Below are positions 46,925-56,003 of a stretch of 64,000 bases of DNA, in pieces. Source of the stretch: an uncultured Dysosmobacter sp. (GTDB lineage Bacteria > Bacillota > Clostridia > Oscillospirales > Oscillospiraceae); contig CAKTIO010000001.1 of NCBI GenBank assembly GCA_934565855.1, positions 186,001-250,000 on the forward strand, given 5' to 3'. Under the pieces are notes generated by a model. It was not told the DNA's origin and did not search any database. It saw only the letters and a program-made list of their open reading frames with translations. A program made the position numbers and the translations under genes. The first letter of the stretch is position 1; each line of letters begins with the position of its first letter.

Positions 46925-48754
46925 TTGCGTATTTTTAAATCCCAGCCTTTGCTGATTGTGCTGAACGCCCTGCCCGTTGGATTGTTACTGCTGACATTTG
47001 CTTTTTTGTTCCGCAATATTTTTTACAGTTCGGCGCTGGTGAATTTCTGTGTCTGTTCTTTGTCTCTGTGCAATCGAGTGAAAATAGAGGTTCGAGATGA
47101 ACCGGTATTTCCGCGGGATTTTTCTTTGATACGCGAGGTAGGAGGTGCTGTAGAAACTTTTAACATCAACTACCCAGTAACGGCTATTATCGTGGTGGTG
47201 CTGACGACGGCGCTGCTGGTGGTGCTGGGCATTTTTATCACCAGCCGCCCGCTGTCCTTTGCCGCGCAGGCAAGGCTCACAAAAAAGGACGCCGTAGCGG
47301 TCATTCCCGGCCGCTGCTGGCCGGAGCGGCTCCTGGGCGCGGCGGTGAGCTTCGGCGTGCTGGCGGCCCTGATCTTCACGGTGTATGCCAGCAACGACCT
47401 CTACAATTCCTTCCGTGTCAGCAACGCCTACTATATTCCCTCAGTCTTCAATGAGCTGGGCTTCCCCTACTGCTTCTGCCACCAGTTCACCACCTATCCC
47501 GTGGACAGGCCGGAGGGCTTCTCCAAGTCCGAGGCGGCTTCCTGGGAGACCGGAGAGCAGACGGGTCTGGGGAAGGATGTCAGCGTCATCATGGTGATGA
47601 ATGAAGCCTTTTCCGACATCACCGACGGCTCCATGTTCAACTGGGCGGAGGGGGAAGACCCCCTGCCCAACCTCCACGCCTTGCAAAATGACCCCCACGC
47701 CATTTCCGGCCATGTGGTGGTGCCCGGCTTTGCCGGCGGCACCGCCAACACGGAGTTCGACGTGCTGACGGGGATGCAGACCAACGCCCTTTCCGCCACC
47801 ACCACATCCGCCATGCGGGTGGTGAACCGGAATCTGGACAGTCTGTTCCGGGTCTTTGGGGCCGATGGCTACCGCACCTCCTTCTACCACCCCGGCGACG
47901 CCTGGTTCTACAACCGTGAGAACGTTTACCGCTGGCTGGGCGCGGAGCACGAGGTCTTTGCCAAGGACATGGCAGACCTGGAATATAAGGGCCGGTGGGT
48001 CACAGACGACTACATGGCGAGGCTCATTGAACAGGAGTTTGAAACGGCGGTCAGCGAGGGCCGTCCCCTGTTCAACTACACCACCACCATCCAGAACCAC
48101 ATGAGCTACACCGCCGACAAATACGGTGAGGGGCACACTTTTGCCCCCATTTCCACCACGGCGGACATTTCCGACGAAACCCGCACCATGCTGGAAGTTT
48201 ACACCGAGGGTATACGGGATGCCGATGCCATGCTGGGGCGGCTCATTGACTATTTTTCCCAACGTGAGGAGCCGGTGGTGCTGGCGTTCTACGGCGACCA
48301 TCTTCCTTATCTGGGAGATAATAAGCAAGCTTATATGGAATTAGGCTCCGAAGTAGCCATGGCGGAAAACACACAGAAGAATGTTCTCTGTTCCTACGAA
48401 ACGCCCTATATCATTTGGGGCAACAGTGCTGCCGCCAAAACCTTGAATTGGGACAGCACAGTATCTTCACTGCAGTTGCCAGAGGATGGCATTCTTTCTG
48501 CTGCTTTTCTTGGTCAAACTATTTTAGAACTAACCGGACGTGCTGGCGAGAGTCCATGGTTTGATTTTTTGGGTTCTCTGCGGCGAATCAGTCCGGTAGT
48601 ACAGAAAGATACCTATGTACTGTCAAATGGTGCCATTATTTCTCAACAAGCTTTGGATGCACGAACGGACACAGCAGCTGTGAAATTGAAGGCTGGCATT
48701 TACAAGTGGCGCTGTTGGAGTTACTATAAGCTAAAGTACGCATGTATAAAATAA
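46925..48754 (+). pseudogene. LTA-synthase-family sulfatase, 5'-truncated mosaic
   Basis: About 609 codons with no proper start (only TTG without a ribosome site). Remaining N-terminal helices, then alkaline phosphatase-fold domain with VMNEAFSD, GTANTEFDVLTG, SFYHPGDAWFYNR, and YGDHLPYLG. Related enzymes transfer glycerol phosphate to teichoic acids. The first 240 and last 450 bases are AT-rich, while the centre (about 47.17-48.29 kb) is GC-rich, so the gene is a chimera. It sits in the zinc locus between two copies of the duplicated module. Confidence 0.75.
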
Positions 48755-48874
48755 GCCTTGCATTTCAATTTACCTAATTGATGCGCAATTACAGTATGTA
48801 GTTTTGCTGATAAAGAATAATGTGTCCATATGGCAGCTGTTCCTAAAAGAATCCTGAAAAGAGGTGAGGACAAC

Positions 48875-49171
48875 ATGACAAAGAAATTTCGTTTTCTGAC
48901 TGGCCTGCTGGCAGCAGTGCTGGCCGTTGTCATGCTGTCCTCCGCGGTCTATATTGCGGTCGAAGCAGATCACGACTGCTCCGGCGAGGACTGCGCCATC
49001 TGCCATCAGATCAGCACCTGTGAAAACCTGCTGAGATCTCTGGGGTTTGCCGGTGCTGCCGCAGCGATCACCGCTGCGTTTACATATACCTTGTGCAAGG
49101 CAGTTCTGCCCTGCACAGAGACGAACGGCACACTGACACTCGTTTCTCTCAAGGTAAAGCTTTCGAATTAA
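48875..49171 (+). CDS. small Cys/His membrane protein, copy 2
   Basis: 98 aa, same layout as the copy at 43293: signal helix, HDCSGEDCAICHQ, then Cys52 and a second helix. Differences cluster in residues 47-60. GAGGTGAGG ribosome site is conserved; the Zur-type promoter is not repeated here. Confidence 0.8.
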   Translation: MTKKFRFLTGLLAAVLAVVMLSSAVYIAVEADHDCSGEDCAICHQISTCENLLRSLGFAGAAAAITAAFTYTLCKAVLPCTETNGTLTLVSLKVKLSN

Positions 49172-49183
49172 AATAGGATTTTT

Positions 49184-49248
49184 ACAAGGGTGAAGTCTAT
49201 CCGTTTTCGGATAGGCTCTTGCGGCGTTGCCGCTGCCCTTGTATTTTT
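49184..49248 (+). ncRNA. three-way-junction RNA element, copy 2
   Basis: Same structure as at 43602. The outer stem has ACAAGGGT instead of ACAAGGGC, changing a C-G to a U-G pair and keeping the fold; the other change is in a loop. Confidence 0.55.
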
Positions 49249-49285
49249 GCGCCTATTTTCAAAATTTGGAGGTTTTACAATTACT

Positions 49286-50797
49286 ATGAAAAGAATTATC
49301 CCCCTGTTTCTTGCGCTGACCATGGCGGTCAGTCTGTTCACCGGCTGTGGCAAAAAGGACGTCGCAGAGAACGGTGAAACCGATTCTGACAAACTGAGCG
49401 TTGTCACGACGATCTTCCCCGAATACGACTGGGTCAAGGAAGTCCTTGGCGATAAGGCTGATAACGCTGAGATCACGATGCTGCTGGACAACGGTGTTGA
49501 CCTGCACAGCTACCAGCCCACGGCGGACGACATTATCAAGATTTCCGACTGCGACCTCTTCATCTATGTGGGCGGCGAATCCGATGAATGGGTGGACGAC
49601 GCGCTGAAAGAAGCCACCAACAAAGACATGAAGGTCATTGACCTGCTTGATGTTCTGAAGGATACCGTTAAGACGGAAGAGGCCATGCCCGGTATGCAGG
49701 CGGAGGAAGGGCATAACCACGGCTATTCCCACTTTGCCGACAGCGATGTGCAGGACAGAACGCTGTCCGATTGGGACGGCGATTGGCAGTCTGTCTATCC
49801 CTACCTGCAGGACGGCGTTCTGGACGAGGTGATGGAACGCAAGGCGGAAAACGGCAGCAAAACGGCGGAAGAGTACCGCGCCTACTATGAGACAGGTTAT
49901 AAAACTGACGTCTCGCAGATCACCATTGACGCGGAAAACAACACCATGTGCTTTGTGAAAAATGGGGTTGCGGCAAAAGCGACCTATGCATATAAAGGCT
50001 ATCAGATCTATGACTATGAGTCCGGCAGCAGAGGCGTCCGCTACTTCTTTGAGGCCACGGATGGTGACGCGAATGCGCCGAAGTATGTGCAGTTCAGCGA
50101 TCACGGCATCGGGCCGGGCAAAGCCGAGCATTTCCATATCTATTTCGGCAACGACGGCTTTGACGCGCTCTCTCAGGAGATGGAGAACTGGCCTACCTAC
50201 TATCCCGTGGATATGAGCGGCGATGATATCAAGGAAGACATGCTGGAGCATGAGGAAAAGGAATACGACGAACATGTCTGGCTGTCTCTGAAGAACGCCG
50301 AAACGCTGGTGGGCGCGATCTCCGACGCCCTGCAGGAGCTTGACCCCGACAACAAGGACGCTTACGCCGCCAACACCTCTGCCTATATCGAAAAGCTTTC
50401 CACGCTGGACGACGAGTATCAGTCTGCCGTGGACGGCGCGGCGCGCAAGACCGTTTTGTTCGGGGACCGTTTCCCGTTCCGCTATCTGGTGGATGACTAC
50501 GGTCTGAGCTACTACGCCGCCTTTGCGGGCTGCTCCGCCGAGAGCGAAGCCAGCTTTGAAACGGTGTCCTTCCTCGCAAAAAAGGTGGACGAGCTGAAGC
50601 TGCCCTGCGTGCTGACCATTGAGGGCAAGAACCATAAAATTGCCGAAACCATCGTGGAAAACACCGCCGAAAAGAACCAGAAGGTGCTGACCATGGACTC
50701 CATGCAGTCCACCACCTCCGAGGATGTGGCAAGCGGCACCACCTATCTCTCTGTCATGGAGCAGAATCTGGGCGTGCTGAAAGAAGCACTGGACTAA
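49286..50797 (+). CDS. zinc-binding lipoprotein: ZnuA with inserted ZinT domain, copy 2
   Basis: 503 aa, same domain order as copy 1: lipobox Cys21, lobe 1 with His74, His-rich loop GHNHGYSH, ZinT about 156-320 (DWQSVYPYL, AEHFHIYFG), short acidic linker, lobe 2. Both lobes are nearly identical to copy 1, but the ZinT part differs strongly. Ends 12 bp before znuC. Confidence 0.93.
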   Translation: MKRIIPLFLALTMAVSLFTGCGKKDVAENGETDSDKLSVVTTIFPEYDWVKEVLGDKADNAEITMLLDNGVDLHSYQPTADDIIKISDCDLFIYVGGESDEWVDDALKEATNKDMKVIDLLDVLKDTVKTEEAMPGMQAEEGHNHGYSHFADSDVQDRTLSDWDGDWQSVYPYLQDGVLDEVMERKAENGSKTAEEYRAYYETGYKTDVSQITIDAENNTMCFVKNGVAAKATYAYKGYQIYDYESGSRGVRYFFEATDGDANAPKYVQFSDHGIGPGKAEHFHIYFGNDGFDALSQEMENWPTYYPVDMSGDDIKEDMLEHEEKEYDEHVWLSLKNAETLVGAISDALQELDPDNKDAYAANTSAYIEKLSTLDDEYQSAVDGAARKTVLFGDRFPFRYLVDDYGLSYYAAFAGCSAESEASFETVSFLAKKVDELKLPCVLTIEGKNHKIAETIVENTAEKNQKVLTMDSMQSTTSEDVASGTTYLSVMEQNLGVLKEALD

Positions 50798-50809
50798 GGG
50801 GGTGGGATG

Positions 50810-51514
50810 ATGGCTCAGCTCACCTGTCAGAATCTCTGCGTCGGCTACGATGGGAAATCCGTTCTGCAAGACCTCAATTTTGAGGTCTTTGCAGGCGACT
50901 ACCTCTGCATCGTAGGAGAAAACGGCTCCGGCAAGAGTACCCTTATGAAAACGATCCTTGGCTTACAGCCGCCCATCAGCGGCAGAATTTTGACGGGCGA
51001 TGGGCTGAGGAAAAATGAGATCGGCTATCTGCCGCAGCAGACCGTCGTCCAGAAGGACTTCCCGGCATCCGTGAGAGAGATCGTTCTCTCCGGGTGTCAG
51101 GGGCGCTGCGGCAGCCGCCCCTTCTACAGCAAAGAAGAGAAGAAACTGGCGGCGGACGCCATGGAGAAAATGCAGATCATGCCCCTTGCCAAACGCTGCT
51201 ACCGGACGCTCTCCGGCGGCCAGCAGCAGCGGGTGCTGCTCTCCCGCGCGCTGTGCGCCACCCGAAAAATGCTGCTTCTGGACGAGCCCGTTTCCGGCCT
51301 TGACCCCAAGGTGACGGCGGAAATGTATACGCTGATCCACCGGCTCAACTATGAAGATGGCATCACTGTTGTGATGATCTCCCATGACCTGAACGCGGCG
51401 CTGCAATATGCCAGCCACATCCTGCACATCGGAAACACGATGTTTTTCGGCACCAAGGCGGCCTACCTGAACGAATTTCCCCAGGCATGGCAGAAAGGCG
51501 GTGAGGCGCAATGA
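50810..51514 (+). CDS. znuC: zinc ABC transporter ATP-binding protein
   Basis: 234 aa. Walker A GENGSGKST, Q-loop LPQQ, signature LSGGQQQR, Walker B LLLDEPVSG, H-loop ISHD. Energises zinc import with ZnuB. ATG at 50810 chosen; 50807 is possible. Ends with a 4-bp overlap with znuB. Confidence 0.95.
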   Translation: MAQLTCQNLCVGYDGKSVLQDLNFEVFAGDYLCIVGENGSGKSTLMKTILGLQPPISGRILTGDGLRKNEIGYLPQQTVVQKDFPASVREIVLSGCQGRCGSRPFYSKEEKKLAADAMEKMQIMPLAKRCYRTLSGGQQQRVLLSRALCATRKMLLLDEPVSGLDPKVTAEMYTLIHRLNYEDGITVVMISHDLNAALQYASHILHIGNTMFFGTKAAYLNEFPQAWQKGGEAQ

Positions 51515-52362
51515 CGGCGATCCTTGAAAAAATCGCGTTCTACTGGACCTATCCCTTTGTCCGCTACGCCCTCATTGTCGGCGTGCTGATCGCGCTGTGC
51601 TCGTCGCTGCTGGGGGTCACGCTGGTGTTGAAACGGTTTTCCTTCATCGGCGACGGTCTTTCCCATGTGGCGTTCGGCGCCATGTCCATCGCCGCCGTGC
51701 TGAAGCTGACGGACGATATGCCCCTGACGCTGGGCGTCACGGTGGTCTGTGCCGTCCTGTTGCTGCGCACGGGGCAGAACACGAAGATCAAAGGCGATGC
51801 CGCCATCGCCATGATCTCGGTGGGGGCGCTGGCCATCGGATATCTGTTGATGAACCTGTTCTCCACTTCGTCCAACCTCTCCGGCGATGTGTGCAGCACG
51901 CTGTTCGGCTCCACCTCCATCCTGACGCTGTCCCAAAGCGAGGTCTGGCTGTGCGCGGGACTGTCCGTGGTGGTCGTGGCGGTGTTCCTGCTGTTTTACA
52001 ACAAGATATTTGCCGTGACCTTTGACGAGGATTTTGCCAAGGCGGTGGGCACAAAGGCTGACCTGTATAACCTGCTGATCGCCGTCATCATTGCCGTGGT
52101 GATCGTGCTGGCGATGAATCTGGTGGGCTCGCTGCTGATCTCCGCGCTGGTGATCTTTCCGGCGCTGTCCGCCATGCGCATTTTCCAGAATTTCCGGTCC
52201 GTGACCGTCTGCTCCGCCGTGCTGTCGGTGAGTTGTGCGGTGCTGGGCATTCTGATCTCCATTCTGGCGGGGACGCCGGTGGGCTCCACCATCGTCGCGG
52301 TGGATATTCTGGCATTTTTGATTTGCTCGGTCCTTGGCCGCGTGAGAGGAGGCAAAGCATGA
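51511..52362 (+). CDS. znuB: zinc ABC transporter permease
   Basis: 283 aa with eight or more membrane helices, ABC-3 family. Typical RFSFIGDGLSHVAFGAMSI and the EAA-like VGSLLISALVIFPALSA. Takes zinc from the ZnuA-ZinT lipoproteins. Confidence 0.95.
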   Translation: MTAILEKIAFYWTYPFVRYALIVGVLIALCSSLLGVTLVLKRFSFIGDGLSHVAFGAMSIAAVLKLTDDMPLTLGVTVVCAVLLLRTGQNTKIKGDAAIAMISVGALAIGYLLMNLFSTSSNLSGDVCSTLFGSTSILTLSQSEVWLCAGLSVVVVAVFLLFYNKIFAVTFDEDFAKAVGTKADLYNLLIAVIIAVVIVLAMNLVGSLLISALVIFPALSAMRIFQNFRSVTVCSAVLSVSCAVLGILISILAGTPVGSTIVAVDILAFLICSVLGRVRGGKA

Positions 52363-52940
52363 TGAAACGGCTTTTTTGTCTGCTGCTGGCTGTCTGTATG
52401 GCGGTTTCCCTCTGTGCCTGCGGGAAAGACAGCGAAAAAGGCGCAGAAACTGACACACCTTCTTCCAATGAAGAAATCTCCGCACCGGCCGAGATCGTTC
52501 CAACGCCGGGTGAGCAGGAAACGCAGGAAGAACAGAAATCTCCGGAGGAACCCGAACAGACGCAGACCTCTGCCGACGGCGTGGATGTGGATCTGACCGT
52601 TCTCAGCAGCACCATGGTCTATTCCGAAGTCTACAATATGCTCTATTTTTACCCGGAGGACTATTACGGAAAGACGGTCAAAATGACCGGATTATTCAAC
52701 GTATACCAGTGGGTGGATGAAAACGGTGTCGTGCTGGATATGCCGGTGGCTTATGCCTGCATCATTTCAGACGCAACGGCCTGCTGCGCCGAGGGTGTGG
52801 AGTTTGTGCTGGAAGGCGATTACACCTACCCGGACGATTATCCAGAGCTGGGGACGGAGATCACCGTCATCGGTGAATTTCAGTCCTATGAGGAAAACGG
52901 AATGACATGGTATCATCTGATCAACGCAAGGATGGTGTAA
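52359..52940 (+). CDS. lipoprotein at the end of the zinc operon
   Basis: 193 aa. Lipobox SLCAC, an acidic Pro/Glu/Gln-rich spacer (30-75), then a compact domain with YYGKTVKMTGLFNVYQW and Cys pairs. ATG overlaps the znuB stop by 4 bp. Similar proteins follow zinc transporters in Clostridia; molecular role unknown. Confidence 0.82.
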   Translation: MMKRLFCLLLAVCMAVSLCACGKDSEKGAETDTPSSNEEISAPAEIVPTPGEQETQEEQKSPEEPEQTQTSADGVDVDLTVLSSTMVYSEVYNMLYFYPEDYYGKTVKMTGLFNVYQWVDENGVVLDMPVAYACIISDATACCAEGVEFVLEGDYTYPDDYPELGTEITVIGEFQSYEENGMTWYHLINARMV

Positions 52941-52989
52941 TCAAAATTCACAAGAAGAATATCTGCATAACTTTAAAGAAACGGACTTC

Positions 52990-53050
52990 TTATTGACTAC
53001 AGCGGTGCAAAATATTCATCAATTTCGCTGGCAAAAACTTTGCCAGCGGG
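52990..53050 (+). repeat. boundary motif, copy 4, with hairpin
   Basis: Core ATTGACTACAGCGGTGCAAA at 52992-53011. Downstream CGCTGGCAAA-AAC-TTTGCCAGCG is a perfect hairpin (53028-53050). Lies between the zinc operon and the toxin-antitoxin pair. Confidence 0.7.
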
Positions 53051-53051
53051 G

Positions 53052-53080
53052 TTGATGATTTTTCGCAGAAATGGTACACT
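53052..53080 (+). promoter_or_regulatory. toxin-antitoxin promoter
   Basis: TTGATG (53052-53057), 17 bp, TACACT (53075-53080), 40 bp before the antitoxin start. Confidence 0.65.
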
Positions 53081-53119
53081 ACTTTTTAAGATTTAATCAC
53101 TTTTGCGGAGGTCATTTTC

Positions 53120-53290
53120 ATGGGTGAGAAGGAACGCAGAGAACTGAATAACGCATTGGCGTCCACTCGTATGGAGGGCTTTCAAGTGACGGAGCAAACC
53201 GAACAGGACTGTATTCGTCTGCTCAGAGGTGAAGTTTCTGTTGCGGATTTAGTTCGGGAGATCCTAAACCGTCCTGCAAAGGCGGTGTAA
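53120..53290 (+). CDS. VbhA-type Fic antitoxin
   Basis: 56 aa. Contains STRMEG (Ser15, Glu19, Gly20), exactly the inhibitory motif (S/T)xxxE(G/N) whose Glu blocks ATP in class I Fic toxins. The rest, VADLVREILNR, fits the antitoxin VbhA family. GCGGAGG ribosome site; toxin follows after 1 bp. Confidence 0.9.
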   Translation: MGEKERRELNNALASTRMEGFQVTEQTEQDCIRLLRGEVSVADLVREILNRPAKAV

Positions 53291-53291
53291 T

Positions 53292-53879
53292 ATGGGATAC
53301 AGCATTGATCCTATCTCAGCTAACTGCTATTCCGGTACAACGGTCCTGATAAACAAGTTTGACATCAGAGAGGAAGGAAAACTGAACGAAGTCGAGGGTG
53401 TGCTCACCTCTGCCCGCTATGCTGAGTGGCTGCGTGCACCGAAGGCTAAAACTTTTGACTTTGACCATTACAAGGCGATTCACCGTTTTCTTTTCTCTGA
53501 CCTGTACGATTGGGCAGGAGAGGTGCGCACAGTTAATATCAGCAAAAAAGGTACACAATTCGCACCTGTAGAACAAATTGAAAGTCAAGCAATGCAAATT
53601 TTTGAGCGGCTGAAGACACAGAACTTTTTCAAGGGCTTGTCTCACGATGAATTCACGGATGAAATTGTAGATTTTTATTGTGTGACTAATTTCCTTCATC
53701 CTTTCCGTGAGGGGAATGGCAGAACTCAGAGGTTGTTTTTAACCCAATTGATTCGTAATGCTGGTTATGATATCAGTTTCGCTGACATGGATACAGACCT
53801 GTTGATGATTGCTACCATTCAGTCGGCACAGGGTGTGACCGACCTGTTGAAAGCCGTTTTCTCCGAAAGCATTTTTTGA
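53292..53879 (+). CDS. Fic-domain toxin (AMPylase)
   Basis: 195 aa. Complete Fic motif HPFREGNGRTQR (136-147) with catalytic His136, and flap TQFAPVEQIES. No own inhibitory helix, matching class I enzymes that need a separate antitoxin. Fic toxins of this type AMPylate targets such as gyrase and topoisomerase IV. Stabilises element A, near its right end. Confidence 0.93.
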   Translation: MGYSIDPISANCYSGTTVLINKFDIREEGKLNEVEGVLTSARYAEWLRAPKAKTFDFDHYKAIHRFLFSDLYDWAGEVRTVNISKKGTQFAPVEQIESQAMQIFERLKTQNFFKGLSHDEFTDEIVDFYCVTNFLHPFREGNGRTQRLFLTQLIRNAGYDISFADMDTDLLMIATIQSAQGVTDLLKAVFSESIF

Positions 53880-54011
53880 CCCACACGCTGACCCACATAG
53901 GGAAATAAGCGGACGGAAACAATAGAACAGATAGGGCGAAATGCGCATAACATGCTGGACGGAAAGGCTTCAAAAGCCCTGAAAACCGTCAAACGGAGTG
54001 TCTGGATACAC

Positions 54012-54072
54012 TTCGTAATCAGTAGGTCGCCGGTTCAAATCCGGCCATCAGCTCCAAAAAGAAGCGAAAATC
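54012..54072 (+). repeat. att direct repeat, right copy
   Basis: Repeats 34324-34384 with one change. The 5' flank is not tRNA, so no functional tRNA is here; this is attR of element A and the left att of element B. Confidence 0.85.
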
Positions 54073-54093
54073 ATAAGATTTTCGCTTCTTTTT
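54056..54093. terminator. hairpin copy after the right att repeat
   Basis: Same arms as 34368-34405 with loop ATAA. Confidence 0.75.
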
Positions 54094-54298
54094 ATAACTT
54101 TTTGAGGAATTTTCTGACCCGCATAAATTGCCGTTTTGACCCACATCAGCGTCTGTTTTCTTCTGTGGTATTCGACGGCTGTTTCCCCGCAAACCCGGTC
54201 TGACCCACACCGTGACCCACACAACGAAAAGTACAGAAAGGCGTAAAGAGTACCGCACGGAATTTTGTATTCCGTGCGGCATCTTTTCGTCCTTTTTG

Positions 54299-54449
54299 TT
54301 ATCGAACCTGTGCCATGAAGTTCCCCATCTTTTCGGCGGCCTTTTGCTGCATCTGCCGTGTGGCGTGGGTGTAGGTGCGGAGGGTGAAGTGACCAAATGT
54401 ATTGCTGGTGATTGCCGTTCTGGAGTGTCAGTGTTGCAAACGTATGACT
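54299..54449 (-). pseudogene. tyrosine integrase, C-terminal piece (element B)
   Basis: Last about 30 codons are intact (FTLRTYTHATRQMQQ to MAQVR), then roughly 70 bases are missing and a short diverged piece of the HTFATL region remains in another frame. Lies 243 bp from its att repeat, the same distance as in element A. Confidence 0.8.
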
Positions 54450-54735
54450 AAATTATGGAGGCTAAATCGACCGTTAACCGTTATATGTACGATTATGCTT
54501 CCTTTGTTTACGATTGCCTGTTATAATTAAAAAAGGTAAGATAGTAACCGGGGAATAGAAAGGGCGCCGGTTAAGGGCATTGACATGCAAGTGGAGGCAA
54601 AACGCCAGATAAACAGATTTTAGTAGATTATCAAAAGATACCTGAGCGTATTGACTGTCGGAAACCGATATGCCGATTAAAGGAAGTTATTGTCACTTGA
54701 AGAAAAACATTAATGTACCTAAATGAGGTGAAATT
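54450..54735. other. AT-rich gap without a gene
   Basis: About 285 bp. TTGACA and TATAAT-like hexamers occur, but not at usable spacing. No open frame with a ribosome site. Probably carries the promoter of the DUF6236 gene. Confidence 0.5.
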
Positions 54736-55806
54736 ATGGCACAAACGATTTTGTATTACCCGACGATTGATATTCAAGATGGGGCTTGGTTGAGAAATGC
54801 GATTCTGTATTGGGATGAGGTTTCATCAATCGTCCCCTATGAAAGTTTCTCAGATCTTTCACCGGAGTTGTTGTATCTGCAGGGATTAGGGGTATATAAA
54901 GCCGTTTATCCTCAAGAAATCCTCTGTACTGAATTCGCGGAAGATTTTTGTGGTGCGGTTGTAAAAAGAATTTCTGTGTACGATCGCGCAAGGGGAAGAA
55001 CAACCGTTAATGGAATTCAAAATGGCCAACTGGGAGTGCACAAAAACAAAATATACGCACCAGATTTGCAAGAGTTGATTCATTACAGAAAACTGCCGCC
55101 ACAACTACTGGATTATTTCACCAATGAAAAATACGTAAATGACTATAATGCGAATGGCTGGTTGGAGATAGATGGTAGAATTGCGCAGATATATATGAGA
55201 ACGCTTGCAGAGTATTTGATAAGATGTTCTGATAAAGATATCGTATTAGGTACAGATAAGTTTACCCATAGCCAGGAAATCTATTATAGGGCTTTCCACA
55301 ATCATAAAAATTTACAGACACAGTGCTGCAAAATCAATATCGAAAATTGTTTGCCCCAGCCTACGATGGATGTAAGTTTTGAAGACATTCTTGAATTCAA
55401 AAACAGAAGAAAAGATGAATTTCATGCATTTAGAGCGAAAATCAGGGAGCTGGAAACAAACATATATAAAGCCGATAGTCCAGAGTTAATACGACACTAT
55501 GAATCACAATTTATAGAAGAATGGCAGCAGTGCTCTCAGGATTTTTATAAGGTACTTAGAGACTCGAAAATTACGTTTTTCCTAAGCAGTTTGGGCAGCT
55601 TGGTTGCGATACCTTTTGTTGGGCAACTGTTGTCATCACACATTGGTCAAAATTTTAATTTTGCAATCCAAACAGGAGCACCATTACTTAAAATTGGAAT
55701 TGGATACTTCAATTACAAAAACAAAATTAGTCCGGCAAAAGCAGATGGCGGATTTAGCTATATTTTTAAGGCTAACAGAGAGGGAATAATTCGTATCCAA
55801 AATTGA
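54736..55806 (+). CDS. DUF6236 family protein
   Basis: 356 aa. Begins TILYYPTIDIQDGAWLRNAI, then YWDEVSSIVPY, the mark of DUF6236. The C-terminal third has a hydrophobic stretch (SSLGSLVAIPFVGQLL) and may touch membranes. Composition is clearly more AT-rich than its neighbours, indicating separate acquisition. Role unknown; lone cargo genes of this kind are sometimes defence genes, but nothing here proves it. GAGGTGA ribosome site. Confidence 0.75.
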   Translation: MAQTILYYPTIDIQDGAWLRNAILYWDEVSSIVPYESFSDLSPELLYLQGLGVYKAVYPQEILCTEFAEDFCGAVVKRISVYDRARGRTTVNGIQNGQLGVHKNKIYAPDLQELIHYRKLPPQLLDYFTNEKYVNDYNANGWLEIDGRIAQIYMRTLAEYLIRCSDKDIVLGTDKFTHSQEIYYRAFHNHKNLQTQCCKINIENCLPQPTMDVSFEDILEFKNRRKDEFHAFRAKIRELETNIYKADSPELIRHYESQFIEEWQQCSQDFYKVLRDSKITFFLSSLGSLVAIPFVGQLLSSHIGQNFNFAIQTGAPLLKIGIGYFNYKNKISPAKADGGFSYIFKANREGIIRIQN

Positions 55807-55853
55807 GAGTATACTCGACAGAAAATTATACTCATCCGCATTTCCAAACGGAT

Positions 55854-55896
55854 GCCTTGTTCTTGTAATTCTTGATTACCAAGGCGCAGTTTTTTT
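55854..55896 (+). terminator. DUF6236 gene terminator
   Basis: GCCTTG/CAAGGC stem with further TAAT/ATTA pairing and a seven-T tract. Confidence 0.7.
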
Positions 55897-55950
55897 GCCA
55901 CTGCTTTTACGTTTGACCTACTTGCCGAAATACGGGGAAAGGGTGAAAGA

Positions 55951-55983
55951 GCATCGGAGAGGAAGCTGCTTCCTTTCCGATGC
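55951..55983 (-). terminator. integrase terminator
   Basis: GCATCGGAGAGGAAGC facing TGCTTCCTTTCCGATGC, one mismatch, 21 bp after the integrase stop. Confidence 0.7.
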
Positions 55984-56003
55984 CCCGTTTTATATGAAGA
56001 ATT

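Noticed and set aside
49259..50869. 536-codon open frame antisense to the second zinc receptor
   Set aside because: The receptor duplicates a known family; the antisense frame exists only through codon bias.
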